The translations under genes and the position numbers were made by a program. A stretch of 16,568 bases of DNA from Flavobacteriales bacterium. GTDB taxonomy: Bacteria > Bacteroidota > Bacteroidia > Flavobacteriales_D > Cryomorphaceae. Positions within the stretch are counted from its first letter, which is position 1. The number at the start of each line of letters is the position of its first letter. Below the pieces are notes generated by a model, which made no database searches, was not told the DNA's origin, and saw only the letters and a program-made list of their open reading frames with translations. The stretch spans positions 1 through 16,568 of the forward strand of contig JAIVHQ010000228.1 in the NCBI GenBank assembly GCA_020200995.1, read 5' to 3'. Of the stretch, positions 1 to 6,478 are shown piece after piece.

Positions 1-276
1 AAGTACGGCGTACCCACCAAAGGAATGATCTCCTGGCAAACCCAATTGCGCCCCAAAGAAATGGCGCAGGTGACCAGCTACATCAAAACGCTGGAAGGAA
101 CCACTCCCGCTGCACCGAAAGAACCACAAGGCGAGTTGTATACCGCTCCCGACGAAACAGGTGACGGAGAAACTGACGAATCAAATCAAGTAGAAGGAGA
201 GAAATCCGGCGGTGAAGATGACGACACAAAAGAAGACGGTGCCGAAAACCCATCCGCCACTGCAGCCATGCAATGA
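1..276 (+). CDS. ccoP: cbb3-type cytochrome c oxidase subunit III, C-terminal part (partial)
   Basis: This is the 3' end of a gene that begins before the window; the reading frame is open from base 1. CcoP is the membrane-anchored dihaem cytochrome c subunit of cbb3 oxidase and passes electrons to the catalytic subunit. The visible 91 residues hold the end of the second cytochrome c domain: KGMISWQ, whose Met (visible residue 9) is the expected axial haem ligand, and the last helix around PKEMAQVTSYIKTL. After that comes an acidic, low-complexity tail of about 50 residues rich in Asp, Glu, Gly and Ser, ending in TAAMQ. The haem-binding CxxCH motifs lie upstream and cannot be seen. The stop codon overlaps the ccoG start (ATGA), which together with the neighbours makes the assignment firm. 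A generic class I cytochrome c is the alternative. Confidence 0.85.
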   Translation, partial: KYGVPTKGMISWQTQLRPKEMAQVTSYIKTLEGTTPAAPKEPQGELYTAPDETGDGETDESNQVEGEKSGGEDDDTKEDGAENPSATAAMQ

Positions 277-1688
277 GCGAAAAAGTAGAAAAACAACTCG
301 AAGAAAAAAGCTTTAGAGACTCCCTCAGCACCCTCGACGAGGAAGGAAAGCGCAAGTGGATTTACCCCAAGAAGCCCTCGGGGAAATTCACGAAGTGGCG
401 CAATGTGGTCAATATTGTGCTGCTCACCTTTCTCTTCAGCGGCCCCTTCATCCGCATCGGCGGAGAGCCCTTGTTAATGATCAATGTGGTGGAGCGAAAA
501 TTTGTGCTCTTTGGAAAAATATTCTGGCCGCAGGATTTTTACATCTTCGGCCTTATAGCACTAGCTTTTCTGGTATTTGTCATTCTCTTCACGGTGGTGT
601 ACGGTCGCATTTTTTGCGGGTGGATTTGCCCGCAGACCATCTTCATGGAGGGCGTTTTCCGCAAAATCGAATATTGGATTGAAGGCGATTGGAAGCAGCA
701 GATGCGCCTGAACAAGGAGAAAATGAACCCGAAAAAATTCGGGAAGAAAACCGCCAAACACGCCATCTTTTTCACCGTCTCATTCATCATCGCCAATACA
801 TTTCTCGCCTACATCATAGGCAGTGATGAGCTGATTTCCATCATCTCCTCGCCACCTTCTCAGCACCTGGCAGGTCTGGGTGCCATCACCATATTTTCAG
901 GGGTTTTTTATGGCGTATTTGCGTTTTTTCGGGAGCAGGTGTGCACCAATGTTTGTCCTTATGGCAGGCTGCAGGGCGTACTACTGGACCGCCAATCGGT
1001 GGTGGTGGCCTACGACCATAAAAGGGGTGAGCCTCGCGGAAAATTTCGGAAAAACGAAGAGCGCTCCGAAACCGGCAAAGGGGACTGCATCGAGTGCGGC
1101 CACTGCGTGCACGTGTGCCCCACGGGCATCGATATCCGCAACGGCACCCAGCTGGAATGCGTGAACTGCACGGCCTGCATCGACGCATGCGACAGCATGA
1201 TGGAAGCTGTGAATTTGCCGAAAGGCCTGATACGCTACACCAGCGAAGAGCAAATAGAAACCCGCAAGCCGTTTAAATTCAGCTTTCGGGCTAAAGCATA
1301 TAGCGTGCTTCTGGCGGCATTGATCGGGGTGATCGCCACCTTGATTCTGCTGCGCGGTGAAATCGAAACCAACGTATTGCGCACCTCCGGGGTGCTCTAC
1401 CAAGTGCAGGATGACGGTCGCATCAGCAACCTCTACAACTATAAAATTATCAACAAAAGCGGCAATGACCTGACCCTCGAAATCAGACCACTCGACGGCA
1501 GTTTTGAACTTCAAATGATCGGTGGACAACCTTCGCTCCCGCAGCAGGAATTTGCCGAAGGAGCCTTCTTTTTATCTGCGCCGCCCGATGCATTTGAAAT
1601 GGGCAAGGCGCGCACCGAACTCGGCGTGTACGACAGTGAAAACAGGCTCCTCGACAGGGTGAAAATCAGAATATCGGGACCGCTTTAA
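273..1688 (+). CDS. ccoG: cytochrome c oxidase accessory protein CcoG (FixG/RdxA family)
   Basis: CcoG is a membrane iron-sulphur protein needed for cbb3 oxidase assembly; family members reduce Cu(II) to Cu(I) for the copper centre. The 471-residue product has the expected length. Predicted membrane helices lie near residues 45-63, 90-110, 164-182, 200-219 and 340-360. The family motif GRIFCGWICPQT starts at residue 111 and CTNVCPYGR at 224. Two ferredoxin-type 4Fe-4S motifs follow, with Cys 272/275/278/282 (CIECGHCVHVCP) and Cys 296/299/302/306 (CVNCTACIDAC). The last 110 residues form the Ig-like periplasmic domain typical of FixG. The ATG at 273 overlaps the ccoP stop by 4 bp, suggesting coupled translation. 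No key residue appears to be missing. Confidence 0.96.
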   Translation: MSEKVEKQLEEKSFRDSLSTLDEEGKRKWIYPKKPSGKFTKWRNVVNIVLLTFLFSGPFIRIGGEPLLMINVVERKFVLFGKIFWPQDFYIFGLIALAFLVFVILFTVVYGRIFCGWICPQTIFMEGVFRKIEYWIEGDWKQQMRLNKEKMNPKKFGKKTAKHAIFFTVSFIIANTFLAYIIGSDELISIISSPPSQHLAGLGAITIFSGVFYGVFAFFREQVCTNVCPYGRLQGVLLDRQSVVVAYDHKRGEPRGKFRKNEERSETGKGDCIECGHCVHVCPTGIDIRNGTQLECVNCTACIDACDSMMEAVNLPKGLIRYTSEEQIETRKPFKFSFRAKAYSVLLAALIGVIATLILLRGEIETNVLRTSGVLYQVQDDGRISNLYNYKIINKSGNDLTLEIRPLDGSFELQMIGGQPSLPQQEFAEGAFFLSAPPDAFEMGKARTELGVYDSENRLLDRVKIRISGPL

Positions 1689-1699
1689 ATCGAGAAATT

Positions 1700-2137
1700 A
1701 TGAAAATCAACTTCGGACATAAAATCGCCATCGTCTACACCATCTTTGCGGTGGGGATGACCTCCATGCTCATCATGAGCATGCAGTACGACCACGAGCT
1801 GGTGACGGAAGATTACTACGAAAACGAGGTAAAATACCAGGGTCGAAAAGATGCCTTCCACAACATGGAAAATGCGCCTTTCACAGCCGCAGTGAGCCAT
1901 TCCGACGGCAAGATCAGCATCAACTTTTCGGGCCTCCCCGCAAATATGGCTCCCACCGGAACAGTATCGCTCTACAAACCCGACAAAGCAGCCCTCGACG
2001 AAGAGCACGTTTTGGCCCTCGACGACAAAGGCACCATGAACATTGTACCCCGCGGAATTCGCGGACGCTACAAAGTGCACGTGCGCTTTGAAGCCGGAGG
2101 AACTGATTATTTTATCAAAAAGGAAATAGTGCACTGA
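1700..2137 (+). CDS. fixH: FixH family protein (cbb3 oxidase assembly)
   Basis: FixH/CcoH proteins are small single-span membrane proteins that associate with cbb3 oxidase during assembly. This 145-residue product has a short cytoplasmic start, one hydrophobic helix at about residues 9-28 (IAIVYTIFAVGMTSMLIMS) and a soluble extracytoplasmic part. The segment right after the helix, YDHELVTEDYYENEVKYQ, is the conserved stretch seen in FixH of Bacteroidota. The rest looks like a beta-sandwich (VSHSDGKISINFSGLP, then RGRYKVHVRFEAGG). It starts 11 bp after ccoG with a GAGAAA-like sequence just upstream, and its stop shares one base with the next start (TGATG). Identification rests on the family motif, the single helix and the gene order. 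Confidence 0.9.
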   Translation: MKINFGHKIAIVYTIFAVGMTSMLIMSMQYDHELVTEDYYENEVKYQGRKDAFHNMENAPFTAAVSHSDGKISINFSGLPANMAPTGTVSLYKPDKAALDEEHVLALDDKGTMNIVPRGIRGRYKVHVRFEAGGTDYFIKKEIVH

Positions 2138-2835
2138 TGTTCGGCGCCGCCCTCATATTGGGACTCGCGGGCAGCCTGCACTGCCTGGGCATGTGCGGCC
2201 CCATCGCGATGGCCGTGCCCACGGGTGGCGGCGGCCCGGGTGCCCGTGCGGCGGCTTACGGCCTCTACCACTTTGGGCGGATCGGGGCTTATGCATTGCT
2301 CGGATTTCTCTTCGGGACATTGGGTTACGGACTTTCACTGACCGACTTCCAGGAAGGGCTTTCAATCTTTGCGGGGTTGGTGATGCTGGCGGTAATTTGG
2401 CTCCCCAAGTCGGGAATCATCGGCAAGGCCAACGGACGAATCTTTGCACTTCAGGGCAGCGTACAGCGCTTTATGGCCAAGCGGCTCCGCGACCATCGGG
2501 CATCGGCGGTGCTCGGCATCGGTTTCTTCAACGGATTTTTGCCCTGCGGCATGGTGTACATCGCCCTCGCGGGAGCCATTGCGGCGGGCCACCCGGCATC
2601 GGGCGCTCTATTCATGGCCGTTTTTGGATTGGGCACCGTGCCCGCCCTGTTTATGCTCGCCTTTGGCACCAGCGCCGTATCGCCGGCTAAGAGGCGGTCG
2701 CTTTTGCGGTTTGCTCCCTATGTCGCCTCCTTCATCGCCATCCTTTTTATTATCCGCGGGCTGGGCCTGGGCATTCCGTTCTTGAGTCCCGAAGCGGGAT
2801 TCATCGTTTCACCCGATCAACACTGCGCGCCGTGA
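2137..2835 (+). CDS. DsbD_2 / TauE-SafE-like membrane protein of the cbb3 cluster
   Basis: A 232-residue polytopic membrane protein with about six hydrophobic segments. The N-terminus has the signature AGSLHCLGMCGP (His15, Cys16, Cys20), and a second conserved motif, GFLPCGMVY with Cys137, opens the second half. This pattern belongs to the DsbD_2/UreH-like group, often annotated as 'sulfite exporter TauE/SafE family', which regularly follows ccoG and fixH in Bacteroidota. The name is misleading, since nothing here points to sulphite. The Cys/His/Met pattern in membrane helices, plus a His-Cys pair at residues 229-230 near the C-terminus, suggests copper handling or thiol redox for oxidase maturation; that is inference from context. 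It overlaps fixH by 1 bp and the hemN GTG by 4 bp. Confidence 0.85.
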   Translation: MFGAALILGLAGSLHCLGMCGPIAMAVPTGGGGPGARAAAYGLYHFGRIGAYALLGFLFGTLGYGLSLTDFQEGLSIFAGLVMLAVIWLPKSGIIGKANGRIFALQGSVQRFMAKRLRDHRASAVLGIGFFNGFLPCGMVYIALAGAIAAGHPASGALFMAVFGLGTVPALFMLAFGTSAVSPAKRRSLLRFAPYVASFIAILFIIRGLGLGIPFLSPEAGFIVSPDQHCAP

Positions 2836-4217
2836 AAAACCTCATTGAAAAGTACAACACCCCCGTACCGCGCTACACGAGCTACCCAACCGTTCCGCAC
2901 TGGAATACTGACGGATTTTCGACCGATGGATACCTCGGCAGGTTCACTGAAGCTGTGAGCCTTGGCGCGACGGAGAAGGGCATCGCACTCTACATCCATC
3001 TGCCCTATTGCGAAAGCCTTTGCACCTATTGCGGATGCAATACCCGCATCACTGTAAACCACGCCGTGGAAGGCCCCTATATCGATGCCGTGATTGCCGA
3101 ATGGAAGCTTTACCTACGCCACATAACCAAGACAGCTCCCGGAGCCGGTCCGCTTGTGATTCGAGAAATTCACCTCGGCGGCGGCACGCCAACCTTTTTT
3201 GCAGCAGCGCAACTCGAGCGCATGGTGACAGGAATTTTGGAAGGTTGCCGGGTGAGCAGAGACGCCTCATTCAGCTTCGAAGCCCACCCTGCCAATACCA
3301 CCCGTCTCCACCTAGAAACCCTGCACCGCATCGGATTCGACCGGCTCAGCCTCGGTGTGCAGGATTTTGATCCGGTGGTGCAAAAAGCCATCAACCGAAA
3401 GCAAACTCCCGAAGATGTGATGCGGGTAACACGTGAGGCTCGGGAGATCGGATACCGTTCAATTAACTACGACCTCGTGTACGGCCTTCCCTTTCAAACC
3501 GCAGAAGGCTTCAACAAAACAGTGAAAGAGGTGATCGAAATGCGCCCTGATAGGATTGCACTCTACAGCTACGCCCATGTGCCCTGGAAACACCCCGGGC
3601 AGCGCGCTTACGGTGAAAAAGACCTACCTAAGGCTGCCGCCAAATCCGAACTTTTCATGAGCGGCCGGGATGCTTTCATTTCTGCGGGCTACACCGGCAT
3701 CGGTCTCGACCACTTTGCCTTGCCGGGCGACAGCCTTACCGCAGCTTACATCAACGGCACCATGCACAGAAACTTTATGGGCTACACCGATTTGAAAACC
3801 GATCTGTTGATCGGGCTCGGGGTATCGGCCATTTCAGATGCGGGAACCGCCTATGCGCAAAATGCAAAATCAGTAGAGGGCTATTTGAAAATGATCACAG
3901 AGGGCGCGCTGCCAACGGTAAAAGGCCACCTTTCTGATTCAGAGGAAATATTTATCGGACGGCACGTTCTCAGCCTGATGTGTCGGCATAAAACGGATTG
4001 GTCAAATGCCTCGTTAACCGAGCAAAATTACATGGATGCCTGCCTTCCGGCACTGGAAAATTTGGCCGAAGACGGCTTGATAGCTCCCCTAAAAAACGGA
4101 GAAAAATGCATCACTGTCACTGAGAAGGGCAGAATGCTCATTAGGAACATATCGGCAGTAATCGACAAATACTACATACCCATCGAACAAAAAAGACAGT
4201 TTGCCGCCGCTTTTTAG
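2832..4217 (+). CDS. hemN: oxygen-independent coproporphyrinogen III dehydrogenase
   Basis: HemN is a cytoplasmic radical SAM enzyme that converts coproporphyrinogen III to protoporphyrinogen IX without oxygen. The 461-residue product matches the family length. PRYTSYPT near residue 13 is the usual HemN start. The radical SAM motif is CESLCTYCGC with Cys 60/64/67 binding the cluster and Cys69 being the extra conserved HemN cysteine. GGGTP lies at 116-120, and the HemN-specific MHRNFMGYTD segment is present. These features favour true HemN over HemW, which lacks the fourth Cys. The start is a GTG inside the stop of the previous gene (GTGA overlap); a later start would remove the PRYTSYPT region. 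The coupling suggests haem made for the oxidase when oxygen is low. No convincing terminator follows. Confidence 0.95.
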   Translation: MKNLIEKYNTPVPRYTSYPTVPHWNTDGFSTDGYLGRFTEAVSLGATEKGIALYIHLPYCESLCTYCGCNTRITVNHAVEGPYIDAVIAEWKLYLRHITKTAPGAGPLVIREIHLGGGTPTFFAAAQLERMVTGILEGCRVSRDASFSFEAHPANTTRLHLETLHRIGFDRLSLGVQDFDPVVQKAINRKQTPEDVMRVTREAREIGYRSINYDLVYGLPFQTAEGFNKTVKEVIEMRPDRIALYSYAHVPWKHPGQRAYGEKDLPKAAAKSELFMSGRDAFISAGYTGIGLDHFALPGDSLTAAYINGTMHRNFMGYTDLKTDLLIGLGVSAISDAGTAYAQNAKSVEGYLKMITEGALPTVKGHLSDSEEIFIGRHVLSLMCRHKTDWSNASLTEQNYMDACLPALENLAEDGLIAPLKNGEKCITVTEKGRMLIRNISAVIDKYYIPIEQKRQFAAAF

Positions 4218-4248
4218 TTGCACCGCGCATGAAAATTCGCTAGATTTG
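4218..4248 (+). promoter_or_regulatory. Bacteroidota-type promoter for the GIY-YIG gene
   Basis: TTG at 4218-4220 and TAGATTTG at 4241-4248 are separated by 20 bp. This fits the Bacteroidota consensus TTG-N17-23-TAnnTTTG at every defined position. Transcription would begin near 4255, giving a leader of about 78 nt before the ATG at 4333. The -33 box starts directly after the hemN stop codon. Confidence 0.6.
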
Positions 4249-4332
4249 TTTCATTCCACCAACAACAAAGTGCAGTTTTCGGCGCTAACCACGCTTTTTT
4301 AATCGCCCTAATCTGCACATTAACCGATATTA

Positions 4333-4707
4333 ATGATGCAAACTGAAATTTTATTTCCGTTTTTGGAGACTATTATAGCCGAAAGCGCAGCAAAGGCCGG
4401 AGGGGTTTACACCCTGTACGACAAAAAGAAAAAGATTATTTACTACGGAAAGGCACAAAAACAGGGAATCTCAGAAAGATTGCTGTCGCACACCAATCCC
4501 GAAAGCGACTGCCTTAAAAGTGTGCATTACTTCTCCTTCGAAGTCACCAACAACCCCGAAAAGCGATACGCACAGCTCCTTCGCAAATACCAAAACACCA
4601 ATGGCAAATTGCCCGACTGCAATGAGCGCATGGAAAGCGCGGCCAGGCGCGAAGCCCAAGAATTCGCTTCCTCAGGTGTTTTGACAAACGCTTTTCTCGG
4701 AAATTAA
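4333..4707 (+). CDS. small stand-alone GIY-YIG domain protein
   Basis: A 124-residue soluble protein consisting of little more than one GIY-YIG nuclease-like domain. GVYTLYD at residues 24-30 and IIYYGKA at 35-41 form the two signature strands. Arg49 in the following helix (ISERLLSH), Glu77 (NNPEKRYAQLLRKY) and Asn97 near the end match the positions of the usual catalytic Arg, metal-binding Glu and terminal Asn. All the active-site positions appear filled, so activity is possible, but the second signature is YYG rather than the classical YIG/YVG. There is no extra DNA-binding or UvrC domain. It stands alone between a promoter and a terminator, so context gives no clue to its role; repair or nucleic-acid processing are guesses. 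A second ATG three bases on (4336) could also be the start. Confidence 0.75.
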   Translation: MMQTEILFPFLETIIAESAAKAGGVYTLYDKKKKIIYYGKAQKQGISERLLSHTNPESDCLKSVHYFSFEVTNNPEKRYAQLLRKYQNTNGKLPDCNERMESAARREAQEFASSGVLTNAFLGN

Positions 4708-4752
4708 ATAACCCGCTGACGAATTATCTCGCAACGGGGAGGGCAAAAAGAA

Positions 4753-4777
4753 GTGATTCAGTAACGATTTGAATCAC
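4753..4777. repeat. short inverted repeat upstream of the terminator
   Basis: GTGATTC (4753-4759) and GAATCAC (4771-4777) form a perfect 7-bp stem with an 11-nt loop, just before the terminator hairpin. There is no T-run after it. It may add structure to the 3' end of the GIY-YIG transcript, or it may be chance. Confidence 0.4.
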
Positions 4778-4787
4778 ATACCAAACT

Positions 4788-4829
4788 AAAAATGCCCCTT
4801 CCGCATATAGCTGAGGGGGCATTTTTTTT
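4788..4829. terminator. bidirectional rho-independent terminator
   Basis: AAAAATGCCCC (4788-4798) pairs with GGGGCATTTTT (4816-4826). One G-T and two more pairs can extend the stem to about 14 bp around an 11-nt loop. A run of eight T follows on the plus strand (4822-4829), and the A-run on the left gives a U-run on the minus strand. It therefore can end both the GIY-YIG gene and the convergent lpdA. Confidence 0.85.
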
Positions 4830-4849
4830 GGTGAATCTGTTTTCGTGTA

Positions 4850-6238
4850 TCAGAGGTGGATCACCTCATCATACGCTGCAGCTGCAGCTTCCATAATCGC
4901 CTCACTCATTGTGGGGTGAGGGTGCACTGTTTTGATGATTTCGTGGCCCGTGGTCTCCAGCTTGCGGATGCTCACTATTTCGGCAATCATCTCGGTCACG
5001 TTGGCGCCGATCATATGGCCACCGAGGAGTTCGCCGTACTTGGCATCGAAAATGAGCTTCACAAATCCATCGCTGTGGCCGGCAGCTTTGGCTTTGCCGG
5101 AGGCAGAAAACGGAAACTTCCCTATTTTGATGTCATGACCTGCTTCTTTGGCTTCGGCTTCGGTCATTCCCACCGATGCTACTTCGGGGAAACAGTAGGT
5201 GCAGCCGGGAATGTTGCCGTAGTCGATGGGCTCGACATTCATGCCTTTGATGGCCTCCACGCAAGTGATTCCCTCGGCACTGGCCATGTGGGCAAGTGCG
5301 GGACCCGGCACACAGTCGCCAATGGCGTAGTATCCCGGTATATTTGTTTTGTAAAATTCGTTGACCTTGATTTGTCCTTTGTCAGTAACGATTCCGACAT
5401 CTTCGAGGCCGATGTTTTCAATATTTGCGTCGACACCAACAGCGCTCAACACCACATCACACTCGAGGGTTTCTTCGCCTTTCTTGGTTTTAACAGTCAC
5501 TTTGCAACCGCTGCCCGAAGTATCGACCTTTTGCACTGCTGATCCCGTCATGATTTTGATGCCGGTCTTCTTGAAAGTTCGAGCAAGTTGCTTTGAAACC
5601 TCCTCATCTTCTCGGGGCAAGATATTGTCGAGGTACTCCACAATGGTCACTTCGGTGCCGATGGCATTATAAAAGTAGGCGAATTCACAGCCGATAGCGC
5701 CGCTGCCCATTACCACCATTTTCTTGGGTTGCTTTTCCATGCTCATGGCTTTGCGGTACTCAATGACTTTTTCGCCGTCGATGGGCACATTGGGCAATGC
5801 TTTGGCACGCGCACCCGTGGCGATGATGACGTGATCGGCTTCGTGCACGGCGACTTTACCGTCTTTGTCGGTCACTTCGACTTTTTTGCCGGTTTTGAGC
5901 TTGCCGTCGCCCATCAATACGTCGATCTTGTTCTTCTTCATGAGAAAGGTCACCCCTTTACTCATTCCGTCGGCGGTATCGCGGCTTCGACCGATCATAC
6001 CTTTGAAATCCACTTCCGGCTTTTGGAGCTTGATTCCATAATCAGAAGCGTGGTTGATGTAATCGTAAACATTGGCACTTTTTAGAAGCGCTTTCGTGGG
6101 GATACATCCCCAGTTGAGGCAAATTCCTCCAAGCGCTTCCCGCTCTACCACAGCAGTTTTAAAGCCGAGTTGGCTGGCGCGAATGGCGGTAACATACCCT
6201 CCGGGGCCACTGCCGAGAACAATGATGTCGTATTTCAT
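4850..6238 (-). CDS. lpdA: dihydrolipoyl dehydrogenase (E3)
   Basis: This FAD flavoprotein reoxidises dihydrolipoamide with NAD+ as the shared E3 of the pyruvate and 2-oxoglutarate dehydrogenase complexes and the glycine cleavage system. The 462-residue product is full length. The N-terminus has the FAD motif GSGPGG (residues 9-14). The redox-active pair is in GGICLNWGCIPTK (Cys40, Cys45). The NAD-binding motif is MGSGAIGCEFA near 175-190. The second FAD motif ends in YAIGDC near 310. The C-terminal HPHPTMSE (439-446) carries the catalytic His441-Glu446 dyad. No E1 or E2 gene lies beside it, so it is probably expressed alone and shared between complexes. It converges on the GIY-YIG gene and shares its terminator. 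I did not find a confident promoter in the 240 bp upstream. Confidence 0.96.
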   Translation of the reverse strand: MKYDIIVLGSGPGGYVTAIRASQLGFKTAVVEREALGGICLNWGCIPTKALLKSANVYDYINHASDYGIKLQKPEVDFKGMIGRSRDTADGMSKGVTFLMKKNKIDVLMGDGKLKTGKKVEVTDKDGKVAVHEADHVIIATGARAKALPNVPIDGEKVIEYRKAMSMEKQPKKMVVMGSGAIGCEFAYFYNAIGTEVTIVEYLDNILPREDEEVSKQLARTFKKTGIKIMTGSAVQKVDTSGSGCKVTVKTKKGEETLECDVVLSAVGVDANIENIGLEDVGIVTDKGQIKVNEFYKTNIPGYYAIGDCVPGPALAHMASAEGITCVEAIKGMNVEPIDYGNIPGCTYCFPEVASVGMTEAEAKEAGHDIKIGKFPFSASGKAKAAGHSDGFVKLIFDAKYGELLGGHMIGANVTEMIAEIVSIRKLETTGHEIIKTVHPHPTMSEAIMEAAAAAYDEVIHL

Positions 6239-6455
6239 AAGGTTGTCGTTTTCAAGTCAAAATTTCGATCGCGAAGGTAAGAATATTTGGTTGAAAGCAG
6301 CGCGCCGAGACACCCGCCATATGGGCAGCTCACCTTCCGAAAATGACGGTGCATCCGTGATCGAGCCGCGGATCGGGCCCGCATATTTCCCGGAAAGGGA
6401 AAAAAACGCAAACACTCAAAATTACAGATTGCTTCGCTCGGTTTGATCGTATTCA

Positions 6456-6463
6456 TATATTTG
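6456..6463 (+). promoter_or_regulatory. -7 box upstream of the M61 peptidase gene
   Basis: TATATTTG matches the Bacteroidota -7 consensus TAnnTTTG exactly. The best -33 candidate is TTG at 6429-6431, with a spacer of 24 bp that is slightly longer than usual. The start codon at 6479 is only about 15 bp downstream, which implies a very short leader. Confidence 0.45.
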
Positions 6464-6478
6464 AACAAACACTAACCC

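Noticed and set aside
981..1529. Long minus-strand reading frame of 182 codons inside ccoG
   Set aside because: It lies opposite a gene with full family motifs and its product shows no domain or sensible hydrophobic pattern.
4279..4302. Possible terminator after hemN (GCG...CGC followed by six T)
   Set aside because: The stem is only about 3 bp, too weak for a rho-independent terminator.
4856..5542. Long plus-strand reading frame of 228 codons opposite lpdA
   Set aside because: Mirror of a complete, well-conserved enzyme; the product is rich in His, Phe and Gly with no recognisable motif.
6386..6402. TTTCCC...GGGAAA inverted repeat upstream of the M61 gene
   Set aside because: Short stem in an unremarkable intergenic stretch, with A-run not T-run following; no sign of function.
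6235..6468. 77-codon minus-strand frame between lpdA and the M61 gene
   Set aside because: It starts in the promoter of the M61 gene, overlaps the lpdA start and shows no family features.
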